Below, piece by piece: positions 44,865 through 52,760 of a stretch of 64,000 nucleotides of DNA. The position numbers and the translations under genes are program-made. The stretch covers positions 1,674,001 to 1,738,000 of the forward strand of contig NZ_CP019698.1 in NCBI RefSeq assembly GCF_002005145.1. The letters are read 5' to 3'. Under the pieces are notes generated by a model, which saw nothing but the letters and a program-made list of their open reading frames with translations, was not told where the DNA came from and ran no database searches. The stretch's first letter is position 1; every line of letters starts with the position of its first letter. The DNA is from Desulforamulus ferrireducens (GTDB lineage: Bacteria; Bacillota; Desulfotomaculia; Desulfotomaculales; Desulfotomaculaceae).

Positions 44865-44897
44865 AAAACACTCCCGGTATGAACACGGGAGTGTTTT
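44865..44897 (+). terminator. Rho-independent terminator of nrfHA
   Basis: ACACTCCCG (44868-44876) pairs with CGGGAGTGT (44886-44894), flanked by A and T runs. Confidence 0.9.
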
Positions 44898-44930
44898 AAT
44901 TATCATTCATATTTTAAGGATGTTTCTCAT

Positions 44931-45074
44931 TTATTTAACAAGAGTAACTGGACAATGGGAGTTGCTTAGCACTCGGTGACTGATACTTCCTTTCACTAAA
45001 CCTTGTAAAGTCGTTAAACCCCTGGTACCAATAACTATTTGTAAGCTGCTTTGAAGAGTCTCTATTGGTATTTG
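44931..45074 (-). pseudogene. Universal stress protein (UspA) C-terminal remnant
   Basis: On the minus strand, 47 codons remain before a TAA: the translation contains IVIGTRGLTTLQGLVKG and ends in SHCPVTLVK, the ATP-binding glycine region and last strand of UspA proteins. An in-frame stop at 45075-45077 and the absence of the first 90-100 residues show that it is a decayed fragment. It lies between nrfA and the gene at 45171. Confidence 0.8.
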
Positions 45075-45170
45075 TTATGATAGCAGAAGGCTGTGTGAGG
45101 TACAGTGATTTGCATCACCTTGTTTATAAAATAATTTGCATTATAATTAAGCTAAAACTATGCGGGAGAG

Positions 45171-45443
45171 ATGTTTATGAGCAGAAGACCTAAAATTAAA
45201 ATTTCGGTTGTTGGTAAGCTGGGGCAAGGTAACTGTCATCGGGGTCACCGAATTGGTGATGCTTTTGACTTTGACACAGAAAGAGGAAAACTATGCCCCC
45301 TGGCTATGCATGTGTTATTCCCCATGATTGATACTTTAAGATACGGTGGTAGCTTTCCCTGGGAGGAACAACCAGGAACTGGGGAATTTTGCTGCCCGGA
45401 CCCCAAGGTGGCTACCGTATTTAGAATTGAAAGGGAAGAGTGA
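45171..45443 (+). CDS. TIGR04076-family small protein
   Basis: A 90-residue protein with the pattern of the TIGR04076 family: GQGNCHRGHRIGDAFDFD, GKLCPLAMHVLFPMIDTLRY, GGSFPWEE and CCPDPKVATVFRIER. The conserved Cys and His suggest a metal or redox role, but no function is known. ATG 45171 follows GGGAGAG. Confidence 0.78.
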   Translation: MFMSRRPKIKISVVGKLGQGNCHRGHRIGDAFDFDTERGKLCPLAMHVLFPMIDTLRYGGSFPWEEQPGTGEFCCPDPKVATVFRIEREE

Positions 45444-45574
45444 GCAGCTGCACCTGCCAATTAAAAGGGCGACATCGTACAGATATCTATGGATAACTTA
45501 ATTTAGTAATGTATAAAAATGATTAATCAAAGGCAAATTACCCACAAAAGATTAAGCTGTAAGGGGGATTAGTA

Positions 45575-45751
45575 TTGCCTCAACATAAGTCTAACCAAAA
45601 CAATAGTACCCCTGTAGGAGATAGTTATATTTGTGAGCCTACAGGATCAGCGGAATGTATTAATGTTGATGGAAAATCGGAATATGGTCAGTATAATTTA
45701 ACAAAGCAAGAACAAAGCGGCGGTACAGGTGAAAATCCGCTGGCTGAATAG
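45575..45751 (+). CDS. Orphan small protein, paralogue of the one at 58843
   Basis: A 58-residue ORF from TTG 45575 behind AAGGGGGATTAGTA. It contains CEPTGSAECINVDGKSEYGQ and ends GGTGENPLAE. The minus-strand gene at 58843 encodes a protein with the same blocks (AEPTGSATQVNVDGKWEQ and GTGDNPLAE). Shared motifs at two loci show that both are real and define a small family I do not recognise. It is polar, without membrane segments or signal peptide. Confidence 0.72.
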   Translation: MPQHKSNQNNSTPVGDSYICEPTGSAECINVDGKSEYGQYNLTKQEQSGGTGENPLAE

Positions 45752-46002
45752 TTTAATCGTAGAGTTGTGGGGAATATGGTAAATATGCGGTAATAAGAAA
45801 TACATATTGTTCTATCCGTGATAGTGTGTTATGTTATTTGAGTCAGATTTATTTTAGGAGATGTTTGTAACAGTGAACACCCAATTTATGCGTTTACGTT
45901 AATTGCAAGGTACAATACACTTAGACTCAGCTCAGCTAACGGGCTTGGGTTTATTTGATTGTGCCTTCTTTCACGTATAACGTGTGAATGGGGTGCATTT
46001 TT

Positions 46003-46602
46003 ATGCCTAAAAATAAGGTAAATTCTGGCATATTGGCAGAAAATGAATGTCTTTTTAGATGTCCTTTATGTTATGGTCAAATGAAATTGATTAACTTAAA
46101 AAGTTTAGTCTGTGTTAATAGGCATTGCTTTGATATATCAAAGCTGGGCTATATAAATATGTTAACGCGTGCTACACAAACAAAATACAATAGTCAATTA
46201 TTTAAATCCAGAAGAGCTATTTGTCAGACTGGCTTTTTCAAGCCTATGATTAAAAAGATTAGTAGAATTATGATGAGAAATGCTCACTGCCAAAACAAAG
46301 GGATTAAAATACTGGATGTTGGCTGCGGCGAGGGTTCAAATCTGTCAATGATACAAGAAATACTGTCCCAAAATTTGGAGAGTGATCTTTTGGGGGTAGG
46401 TTTAGATATTGCCAAGGACGGTATTTGCCTAGCCTCAAAGGAATATCCGAATAAGATTTGGTGTGTTGGGGATCTGGCCAAAGCTCCCTTTGTTGATAAA
46501 CAATTTAACTTTATTTTAAATATTTTATCCCCGGCAAATTACGCTGAATTTAAACGAATGGTCTGTCCTGGAGGAATGGTCATAAAAAATTACTTTTTAT
46601 AA
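46003..46602 (+). CDS. Truncated RlmA-like rRNA methyltransferase
   Basis: Similar to 23S rRNA (guanine-N1)-methyltransferase RlmA: an N-terminal zinc-binding region (FRCPLCYGQMKL, then LVCVNRHCFDISKLGY), followed by SAM motif I (ILDVGCGEGSNLSMI). It ends abruptly after RMVCPGGMVIKNYFL, at about 199 residues against roughly 270 for the family, so the C-terminal part of the methyltransferase domain is missing. ATG 46003 follows GGGGTGCATTTTT. The 251-bp gap before it holds only a small hairpin (TTCACGTATAACGTGTGAA) near 45970. Confidence 0.72.
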   Translation: MPKNKVNSGILAENECLFRCPLCYGQMKLINLKSLVCVNRHCFDISKLGYINMLTRATQTKYNSQLFKSRRAICQTGFFKPMIKKISRIMMRNAHCQNKGIKILDVGCGEGSNLSMIQEILSQNLESDLLGVGLDIAKDGICLASKEYPNKIWCVGDLAKAPFVDKQFNFILNILSPANYAEFKRMVCPGGMVIKNYFL

Positions 46603-46656
46603 ATGTTTAACTTTGAGGGAATATTAAAATTAAATTTAGTAAGAGGAGGTATTGAC

Positions 46657-47097
46657 ATGTCACTAATTCCCTATGAACCAATGCGTCATCTTGATAACAT
46701 TAGACGTGAGTTTGATCGTTTCTTTAGCAATGACCTTCCAGCTATAACAAGCCTTGGTTCAAGTTTTGCTAACCCACGTATTGATATTCATGAAACTGAT
46801 AATGAAATAGTAGCTACATGTGATATCCCAGGCCTAGAAAAGAAAGAGGACGTTAACATTGAAATAGATAATAACCTTTTAATTATCAGTGGCTCTGTAA
46901 ACCGGGCAAACGAAGTAAAAGAAGCAAATTTCCACAGACAAGAACGCTTTTTTGGCCGTTTTCAACGTTCTATCAGTTTACCAGCCCGTGTTTCACCGGA
47001 GGGTGTCAAGGCAACCTATAAGAATGGTGTACTGGAGATTCATATGCCCAAGTTACAATCCGATACGAGAAAAAGAATTGACATTGATTTTCATTAA
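46657..47097 (+). CDS. Hsp20/alpha-crystallin small heat-shock protein
   Basis: ATP-independent chaperone of 146 residues. The alpha-crystallin domain runs from NPRIDIHETDNEIVATCDIP to PEGVKATYKNGVLEIHMPK, containing the conserved A-x-x-x-N-G-V-L motif. ATG 46657 follows AGAGGAGGTATTGAC. It stands alone with its own terminator. No heat-shock operator was recognised upstream. Confidence 0.93.
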   Translation: MSLIPYEPMRHLDNIRREFDRFFSNDLPAITSLGSSFANPRIDIHETDNEIVATCDIPGLEKKEDVNIEIDNNLLIISGSVNRANEVKEANFHRQERFFGRFQRSISLPARVSPEGVKATYKNGVLEIHMPKLQSDTRKRIDIDFH

Positions 47098-47107
47098 TTT
47101 GGATCTT

Positions 47108-47128
47108 AAACCCCTACATGGGGTTTTT
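47108..47128 (+). terminator. Rho-independent terminator of hsp20
   Basis: AAACCCC (47108-47114), loop TACAT, GGGGTTT (47120-47126), more T. Confidence 0.88.
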
Positions 47129-47156
47129 CTGATGCACAAAATTCAGCAAAAATAAA

Positions 47157-47194
47157 GCCACTTCGATTTAACACACATAATCGAAGTGGCTTTT
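47157..47194 (+). terminator. Second strong stem-loop after hsp20
   Basis: GCCACTTCGATT (47157-47168) pairs perfectly with AATCGAAGTGGC (47179-47190), then TTTT. It is only 30 bp after the hsp20 terminator, so the two act in series. Confidence 0.82.
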
Positions 47195-47264
47195 CTGTCA
47201 CACCGCTACAAGATGGCATTTCAAATATGGTAAAATCTAAGAAAAATAATTGGAGGAAACAACC

Positions 47265-47756
47265 TTGCATATAAGAATTGCCACTGAAAGGGATCTACCA
47301 ACTATAGTAGATATTTATAATTCTACCATTCCTTCCAGAATGGTTACGGCTGACACCACCCCGGTAACAGTGGAAAGCAGGTTAACGTGGTTTCGTGAAC
47401 ATGATCCGAATCATCTACCTATTTGGGTTGCAGAAGAAAACGGAATTATCCTGGGTTGGTTAAGCTTCTCTTCTTTCAAAGACAGACCAGCATATAATTC
47501 TACAGCTGAGGTGAGTATTTATATTGCCGAACAGTATCGAGGTCGGGGTATAGGTAAAAAATTGCTGTCTAAAGCAATTCAAGAGGCTCCCAAATTAGGA
47601 ATAACAACTATCCTAGGATTTATCTTTGGGCATAATGAACCAAGTTTATGTTTATTTATGAAATATAATTTTGAACGTTGGGGATTTTTACCCAAAGTAG
47701 CTGTTCTTGATGGTATAGAAAGGGATTTAGTAATCCTTGGACTTCGGGTATTATAA
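47265..47756 (+). CDS. GNAT acetyltransferase, phosphinothricin-acetyltransferase type
   Basis: N-acetyltransferase of 163 residues resembling the Pat/YwnH group: [20 protein letters not shown] at the N-terminus, and the acetyl-CoA-binding block [22 protein letters not shown] 47265 follows TTGGAGGAAACAACC; the upstream TTG at 47250 is the one overlapping the ribosome site. Possible substrates are amino-acid analogues such as methionine sulfoximine. A hairpin without a T-run (TAGTGTAGCA/TGCTACGCTA) follows at 47770-47793. Confidence 0.85.
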   Translation: MHIRIATERDLPTIVDIYNSTIPSRMVTADTTPVTVESRLTWFREHDPNHLPIWVAEENGIILGWLSFSSFKDRPAYNSTAEVSIYIAEQYRGRGIGKKLLSKAIQEAPKLGITTILGFIFGHNEPSLCLFMKYNFERWGFLPKVAVLDGIERDLVILGLRVL

Positions 47757-47845
47757 GGTGCTTTTGCAGTAGTGTAGCAACATTGCTACGCTATTTAGTT
47801 GCTATGTGAACCAATAAGTATCAACTATTGCTTACCTTGGAAAAA

Positions 47846-48033
47846 TTACTCTATCTTGCGTTTAAAAGTTGCGAACAGTTCAACTGACATTGCCCAACCA
47901 GAAACGGGAGTAACCATTGCTACAAGTTCCCAATCTTCCTTGCCCAGTTCGTTTAATTTCCCATCCAAATCAAATTTTGTTTTTAAAATACCATTTTTAT
48001 CAAACACAACAATTTTGTATTTCCATTTTCCAT
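47846..48033 (-). pseudogene. DUF4177-like small protein, frameshifted at the start
   Basis: On the minus strand, ATG at 48033 lies behind CTAGGAGGATTAAG, but its frame closes early. One base shift in the following A-run opens a frame with KWKYKIVVFDKNGILKTKF, LNELGKEDWELVAMVTPV and a TAA at 47846. The GWELV-like core is typical of DUF4177 proteins. The total length of 188 nt is not a multiple of three, consistent with loss of one A within GAAAAT. It is either a real frameshift or a homopolymer sequencing error. Function of the family is unknown. Confidence 0.62.
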
Positions 48034-48168
48034 CTTAATCCTCCTAGCAGAACTGCTGTTTCCAACAGTTAATTCATATTTTAGTTAAAATTTATAGAAT
48101 TAATATCTTCTAAGAAGGTTTTTGATAAGTATAAACGTAATATATTGAAATATATACATGTTTAGGGA

Positions 48169-48267
48169 GTGATAAACCTGAAGCAGAGCCTGTCCCGCTT
48201 TTTATGTTTTTTAACCTATGTATTTGTTTTAGGATATATTGTTTTCAAGGTGCGTTTGTCAATTTAA
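48169..48267 (+). pseudogene. Membrane ORF interrupted by the IS21 element
   Basis: From GTG 48169 the frame encodes a short start and one hydrophobic segment (RFLCFLTYVFVLGYIVFKV), then runs into the left end of the insertion sequence and stops at 48265-48267. Removing the element and one copy of the duplicated GCGTTT continues the frame for only about ten codons after the junction. The original gene was therefore small or already decayed. The ribosome site is poor. Confidence 0.4.
48252..48257. repeat. Left target-site duplication of the IS21 element
   Basis: GCGTTT directly outside the left end, repeated at 50678-50683 outside the right end. A 5- or 6-bp duplication fits IS21-family insertion. 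Confidence 0.65.
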
Positions 48268-48331
48268 AACTAAGCCACTGTGCTCATCATAAGTGAGCCA
48301 CTTGTGCTCATTTAAAACTGAGCCAGCGTGC

Positions 48332-49090
48332 TCAGTCATGAGAGCCAAATTTTGATTCAATTCTCTGCTTAAGCCGATAGGATTCAGCGTTCATATCTAA
48401 AATATATGCATGGTGAGTTAATCGGTCGATTAATGCAGCGGTGAGCATTTCATTCGGAAAGAGTTCTCCCCACCGGGAAAATTCAAGGTTAGTGGTAATG
48501 AGCACACTTCCTCGCTCATTCCGGTTGGACAGCACATGAAAGAGAAGTTCCGCATGAGCCTTGGAAAAGGTGAGATAAGAAAGTTCATCCACAATGAGGA
48601 GATCGACTTTGGATAGGGCTTTCTCTAACTTGGTTAACCGATGAAACTCTTGGGCTTCAGAGAGTTCAGTGACCAGATTGGCGGCCGTATAAAACCGTAC
48701 GGATAACCCTTGTTTACAAAGTCGTCGGCCTAAGCCTATGGCTAAATGCGTCTTTCCCGTCCCGGGGTTGCCAATCATGATCACATTCTCTTGACGTTTT
48801 ACAAATTCTCCGGTGGCCAGCTGCCAAACAGTGGCTTCTTGAACGTTGGGTAAATGGTGAAACCGAAAATCGTCGAGGCTTTTATCTAAGGGGAAGTGAG
48901 CATTCCTAATCCTGCGTTTCATTTGGTTTTCTTGGCGCTGGGTTATTTCTTTACGAAGAATCTCCACCAAAAACTGCTCATATCCCCAACCTTGCGCTTG
49001 AGCGAGCCGCAACACTTCTTCATAGCGGAGCACGGTGGGGAGTTTCAGGTGTTTAGCATAGGCTTTGATGAGACCACTTTGGGTATTCAA
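48332..49090 (-). CDS. istB: IS21-family helper ATPase IstB
   Basis: AAA+ ATPase of 252 residues that helps the transposase choose and join target DNA. Walker A is MIGNPGTGKTHLAIGLGRRL, Walker B is LLIVDELSYL, and sensor-1 region is VLITTNLEFSRW. Its start overlaps istA by 4 bp (translational coupling), the standard IS21 arrangement. It looks full length. Confidence 0.94.
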   Translation of the reverse strand: MNTQSGLIKAYAKHLKLPTVLRYEEVLRLAQAQGWGYEQFLVEILRKEITQRQENQMKRRIRNAHFPLDKSLDDFRFHHLPNVQEATVWQLATGEFVKRQENVIMIGNPGTGKTHLAIGLGRRLCKQGLSVRFYTAANLVTELSEAQEFHRLTKLEKALSKVDLLIVDELSYLTFSKAHAELLFHVLSNRNERGSVLITTNLEFSRWGELFPNEMLTAALIDRLTHHAYILDMNAESYRLKQRIESKFGSHD

Positions 49091-50583
49091 GACACCTGGC
49101 CTCCCCTCAGAAGCCGGTCATAGCAGGCGAGGTCGATCGGTTTTACTTGAGGGCCTATGGCTTTCAGTCGTTTAGGTTGAACCCTTTCAGTGACATAATA
49201 CTCCACGACCTCAAGTGAATATTGACCCTGGCTCATCGCTTTATGAAGGGCGGTTTGTACGGGTTCCAATCCATGGTCGACTATGAGTCGCAGGAGCCGG
49301 ACCAAACTGCGATCTGCATCATGCGCTTTAAGATTGCGGTAAAACCGCCAGAACTCTTCCGGTAAATTCGCCTCCTGAACCGGTCGGGCATGACGCACGG
49401 CTCGAGGGCGTTGTTCCAGTAAGGGGAGGTAATGCGCCAAAGTATAACACGTTTTCCCTTTGCGATAACTCCGGGCGTGCCGGGCAATTTCATGGCCGCG
49501 GTAATAAATACGCACCCAAAAGGCGCTGGCTTTTAAGGTCACCGTGTGTCCCGCATAGCTTACGGGAACCGAATAATGGCACCCTTCAAAGGAAACGGTC
49601 GCAAAATAGTCGACCTTAAGGTCCGCCATTTTAACGGCTTCAAACGGTTGAATCGGCAGTGGCGTAAGCGAGGCTTGCTCAAAGGCAAAAGATTCTTTGA
49701 CCGAGAGCTCGCGCCCTCGAATATGGTGGTTTTCGCGGTAATGTTCACAGCGTCTAAGCAGGAGCTGATTTAATTCTTCCCAGGTCTGGACTTTAGGAAT
49801 GGGTACGAGCACGTTGCGGCGGATATAGCCCACTAGGTTTTCAATCAGTCCTTTTTCATGCCCCTCGCCGGGATTGCAGAATGACGCTTCATAGGCATAG
49901 TGAGCTCGAAACGCTCTAAACCGGTCTTGCTCTTTGACTTGTTTTCCCCAACCTTCTTTGACTGCAGTCTTGAGATTGTCGTAGATTATTCGTTGGGGAA
50001 CCCCTTGGAAATACTCAAAGGCACGCTGATGTCCTTCGAGGAAGGCTTCTTCACGTTGTGAAGGGAAGGCCATCACAAACGGAGCACAGCTATGGCAAAG
50101 GCGCATACAAAAGAGATTGACTTCGGTCTGCTCACCGGCGATAAATACCGTGGCTTTTCCCCAATCCACTTGGGCCGCTTCAGCCGGTGCAAACCGGAGA
50201 GGTACATAAACCTCCGGGAGTTTCGCTTTCATTTCGGCGACGACCCGACGGATCGTCGATTCACCGCCTGTAAAACCCTGTTCATCCCGAAGGCGTTCAT
50301 AAATCCTGCGGGCCGTGTGTCGCTGTTTGCGCGGGGCTTTCCGATCATGTTCAAGACAGCGTTGAATGAAGGTTCGGACGCTTTGAGTAACTACCGGGCT
50401 GCTTCGTATTGACGACTCTCTTTTCCACGGCACGTGGTTTCCTTTACAATACCGAGCCACAGTATTCCGGGAAATACCCAGCCTTCGGGCAATTTCCCGT
50501 TGAGAAAGGCCTTCCACTGCAAACAAATGTCTGATAAGCTGATATTGATCCACTCCAATCACCTCTAAATCCTCCCGTATCAC
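49087..50583 (-). CDS. istA: IS21-family transposase IstA
   Basis: DDE transposase of 498 residues. N-terminal helix-turn-helix (LSQREIARRLGISRNTVARY), then an integrase catalytic core starting around APAEAAQVDWGKATVF with the first Asp, IIYDNLKTAV with the second, and a Glu within GEGHEKGLIENLVGY. A C-terminal beta domain follows. The reading frame is intact. Base composition is clearly richer in G+C than the neighbouring AT-rich region. Confidence 0.94.
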   Translation of the reverse strand: MIREDLEVIGVDQYQLIRHLFAVEGLSQREIARRLGISRNTVARYCKGNHVPWKRESSIRSSPVVTQSVRTFIQRCLEHDRKAPRKQRHTARRIYERLRDEQGFTGGESTIRRVVAEMKAKLPEVYVPLRFAPAEAAQVDWGKATVFIAGEQTEVNLFCMRLCHSCAPFVMAFPSQREEAFLEGHQRAFEYFQGVPQRIIYDNLKTAVKEGWGKQVKEQDRFRAFRAHYAYEASFCNPGEGHEKGLIENLVGYIRRNVLVPIPKVQTWEELNQLLLRRCEHYRENHHIRGRELSVKESFAFEQASLTPLPIQPFEAVKMADLKVDYFATVSFEGCHYSVPVSYAGHTVTLKASAFWVRIYYRGHEIARHARSYRKGKTCYTLAHYLPLLEQRPRAVRHARPVQEANLPEEFWRFYRNLKAHDADRSLVRLLRLIVDHGLEPVQTALHKAMSQGQYSLEVVEYYVTERVQPKRLKAIGPQVKPIDLACYDRLLRGGQVS

Positions 50584-50677
50584 AGAATCTGGTCAATTCA
50601 ATGATACAGGATTTTAGTATTGGAGTGGCTCACTTTTATGTGAGCATTAGCCGGCTAAATGGCTCAGTTTTAGTTTA

Positions 50678-50683
50678 GCGTTT
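50678..50683. repeat. Right target-site duplication of the IS21 element
   Basis: GCGTTT immediately after the right end of the element, matching 48252-48257. Confidence 0.65.
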
Positions 50684-50816
50684 ATATTCAAGGGAACTGA
50701 ATATCAACATTACTTAGAAAAACAAATATTAACGACCTACCAAGCATATCCAAAACTCCTCTCTATGTCATTCTTCCCCATCACAATAGGTTATTAATTT
50801 CTGGGCTAGATAAAAA

Positions 50817-51134
50817 ATGATTTTGCACATATTGTCGAAGAAGCAAAGCGTATCATTTTTGAAGTTCCGTACTGCATTTAGGACAATATTGGATTATCTA
50901 TTGCTATTAAACCCAGATAATATGACAGAACATGATAGGCAGGTAATGAAAGAAATCATAAAAATTGGGAAAGAATTTAGGATTTCTAGTTATGGGGAAA
51001 GGTCTATGTGGATATGGGAAGAACCCGAAAAAAATAGATTGCTACCTACTAAAAAAACACTTGATAATTATAAAAAGATAGAAGAGTTAAGTAGAAAAGC
51101 TATAAAAGAGCTTAATCCAACAGCCCGAAAGTAA
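50817..51134 (+). CDS. Hypothetical protein in AT-rich accessory region
   Basis: A 105-residue ORF with no domain that I recognise. The C-terminal two thirds are polar and helical (MTEHDRQVMKEIIKIGKEFR, later TLDNYKKIEELSRKAIKEL) and look truly coding; the first 25 residues look less so. The ATG has no good ribosome site, so the start may be wrong or the gene a fragment. Codon use is AT-rich, unlike the conserved genes. Confidence 0.4.
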   Translation: MILHILSKKQSVSFLKFRTAFRTILDYLLLLNPDNMTEHDRQVMKEIIKIGKEFRISSYGERSMWIWEEPEKNRLLPTKKTLDNYKKIEELSRKAIKELNPTARK

Positions 51135-51159
51135 GCAGAATTGGTTCTGTTATTTATTT

Positions 51160-51270
51160 ATGAAGTTAAGAACATTCCTTCTTACCCGTGGAAATATCGA
51201 GAGAGTAAAATCCGATGAAAAATATAGAGAGATATTTATTAGGATCATAAAGGAAAATGAAATAATATAA
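51160..51270 (+). CDS. Short ORF or gene fragment
   Basis: A 36-residue frame starting MKLRTFLLTRGNIERV and ending RIIKENEII. Its composition resembles the end of a larger helical protein rather than noise, but there is no ribosome site and no recognised family. It may be a remnant of the same decayed locus as the preceding ORF. Confidence 0.25.
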   Translation: MKLRTFLLTRGNIERVKSDEKYREIFIRIIKENEII

Positions 51271-51380
51271 CCTCGTTGGAATTATTTTTTCTATGGGATT
51301 TTGGCTATAGGTACAAGAACCTAACAAAAAATAATAACAACGCGTAACACGAAGGTATTCTATAAAAAGGGTGAAACAGA

Positions 51381-51710
51381 TTGTTTTTCTTTTCCATACT
51401 TTTCTATTTTCTAGCCGGACTAACTATTTTAGCGATTATCCTAGGAATTACGGTAGATGCAAAATATTATTGGATTGGCGCATTAACTTCTTACCTTTGT
51501 AGCATTTTAGGTAGTTGGTCAATTGGCATTTATATTCTTAACATTACTTTTGCACTACTTGCTTTAGCATTTGCTCATAAAATGGGATGGATAAAAAATC
51601 CTTGGCACTCTATACTTGTCATTGTAATTTCTACACTAATTTGGGTATTTAGTATTTTAACTATTGATGATGCTTGGCTTTTTTTCCCTGCTAGGTTTAT
51701 CTTTAGTTAA
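51381..51710 (+). CDS. Hypothetical membrane protein
   Basis: A 109-residue, strongly hydrophobic protein with three to four predicted membrane segments and almost no polar loops, apart from GITVDAKYYW and HKMGWIKNPWHS. TTG 51381 follows AGGGTGAAACAGA. No family is recognised. The 165 bp after it (51711-51875) hold only the cyclophilin terminator. Confidence 0.5.
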   Translation: MFFFSILFYFLAGLTILAIILGITVDAKYYWIGALTSYLCSILGSWSIGIYILNITFALLALAFAHKMGWIKNPWHSILVIVISTLIWVFSILTIDDAWLFFPARFIFS

Positions 51711-51844
51711 ATGTTTTTACTTATCTGAGACTCTTAATTTAAAGCACAACATCACGAGACATAATTTTTTAGCTGACACGAATCAACTTAAGTAGCGTTA
51801 TTTGTGCTTGTCGCTTTCCGCAACGATGTTCTAGTACATACAAA

Positions 51845-51868
51845 AACCAGCCCTATACAGAGCTGGTT
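51845..51868 (-). terminator. Terminator of the cyclophilin gene
   Basis: AACCAGC (51845-51851) pairs with GCTGGTT (51862-51868); the A-run at 51842-51846 forms the T-tract on the minus strand. Confidence 0.8.
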
Positions 51869-51875
51869 CTACTAT

Positions 51876-52310
51876 TTACTCTTCCCAAACCTTAACTTCC
51901 TTCATTTTTGTACCGGGTCTAATCTGGTCTACATATTCCATACCTTCAATTACTTTACCAAATACAGTATGTACACCGTCTAAGTGGGGTTGTGGCTCAT
52001 AGACGATGAAGAATTGGCTGCCGCCGGTGTCTTTGCCAGCGTGGGCCATGGATAGAGCACCACGTTCATGTTTATGGGGGTTGCCTGCAGTTTCGCATTT
52101 AATGGTGTAGCCAGGACCACCTGTACCGGTACCGTAAGGGCAACCGCCTTGGGCCACAAAACCGGGAATTACGCGGTGAAAGGTCAAGCCGTTGTAAAAA
52201 CCTTGATTGGCCAGCTTTTCAAAGTTTGCCACTGTGCCCGGTGCAGCTTCCTCAAAAAACTCAATCATAATTTTGCCGCCGTTTTCCAGTTCAATGCTAC
52301 CTTTTTTCAA
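51876..52310 (-). CDS. ppiB: Cyclophilin-type peptidyl-prolyl cis-trans isomerase
   Basis: A 144-residue cytoplasmic isomerase that speeds proline peptide-bond rotation. Signature blocks: [19 protein letters not shown], with the catalytic Arg in FHRV, then [19 protein letters not shown] and [11 protein letters not shown]. No signal peptide. The minus-strand ATG at 52310 follows AAGGAGGTTCTTACTTTG. It stands alone with its own terminator. Confidence 0.93.
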   Translation of the reverse strand: MKKGSIELENGGKIMIEFFEEAAPGTVANFEKLANQGFYNGLTFHRVIPGFVAQGGCPYGTGTGGPGYTIKCETAGNPHKHERGALSMAHAGKDTGGSQFFIVYEPQPHLDGVHTVFGKVIEGMEYVDQIRPGTKMKEVKVWEE

Positions 52311-52385
52311 AGTAAGAACCTCCTTGTAGTGGGATAGGGTTATTTTACCATATTATATCAAGCTGCAGCAAATAAACAGTTCGCG

Positions 52386-52646
52386 TTAAATACCTTCTCC
52401 GGTTTGAATTGATTTGGCCAGACGCAGCACTTCGACAGACCGTTGGGAGTGGGGGAGGGTGCCGGTGAGTTCGGCCAGAGCCAATTCTTCCTTAACTTTA
52501 TACCACAGCAAAACCTGGGGATGCAGATTTGGTGCTCCTTCTGGATTCCAACTCTCAATTTTGTGGACTTCAGCTTTAATCAGAGTCGGACCCAAATAAT
52601 CTTCCAGGATTTTCAGAGCTTCCCTTAGCTGCTTTAATTCCTCCAT
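52386..52646 (-). CDS. Hypothetical 86-residue protein
   Basis: The minus-strand ATG at 52646 lies behind GAGGAGGCTTTGTC, which supports a real gene. The protein is soluble, with helical ends (ELKQLREALKILEDYLGP and SVEVLRLAKSIQTGEG) and a central LLWYKVKEELALAELTG. No family is recognised. It lies between ppiB and the divergent dinG. Confidence 0.6.
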   Translation of the reverse strand: MEELKQLREALKILEDYLGPTLIKAEVHKIESWNPEGAPNLHPQVLLWYKVKEELALAELTGTLPHSQRSVEVLRLAKSIQTGEGI

Positions 52647-52760
52647 GACAAAGCCTCCTCAAAACATTTGTTACAATATTTATCATATAGCTTTCGCTGA
52701 GTGCTGTCAGCAGATATAATAAATTTATTTGAGGTATAAATAATGGGGGTATTATAACGG

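Larger units (their letters stand above)
48258..50677 (-). mobile_element. IS21-family insertion sequence (istA, istB)
   Basis: About 2.42 kb with istA and istB on the minus strand. The left end carries AAAACTAAGCCA and the right end, read inward, AAACTAAAACTGAGCCA, giving imperfect terminal inverted repeats. Further inside each end lie repeated GTGAGCCA/GAGCCA and GTGCTCA motifs, the multiple end-repeats characteristic of IS21. Both genes look intact and a GCGTTT duplication flanks the element, so insertion may be recent. Exact ends are uncertain by a base or two. Confidence 0.88.

Noticed and set aside
45873-45980. Frame starting GTG AAC ACC CAA that would continue for about 35 codons past one TAA
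   Set aside because: The in-frame stop after nine codons and absence of a recognisable domain make a gene unlikely; a decayed ORF cannot be excluded.
47799-48038. 79-codon plus-strand ORF
   Set aside because: It is the shadow of the minus-strand DUF4177-like gene, which has the domain pattern and the ribosome site.
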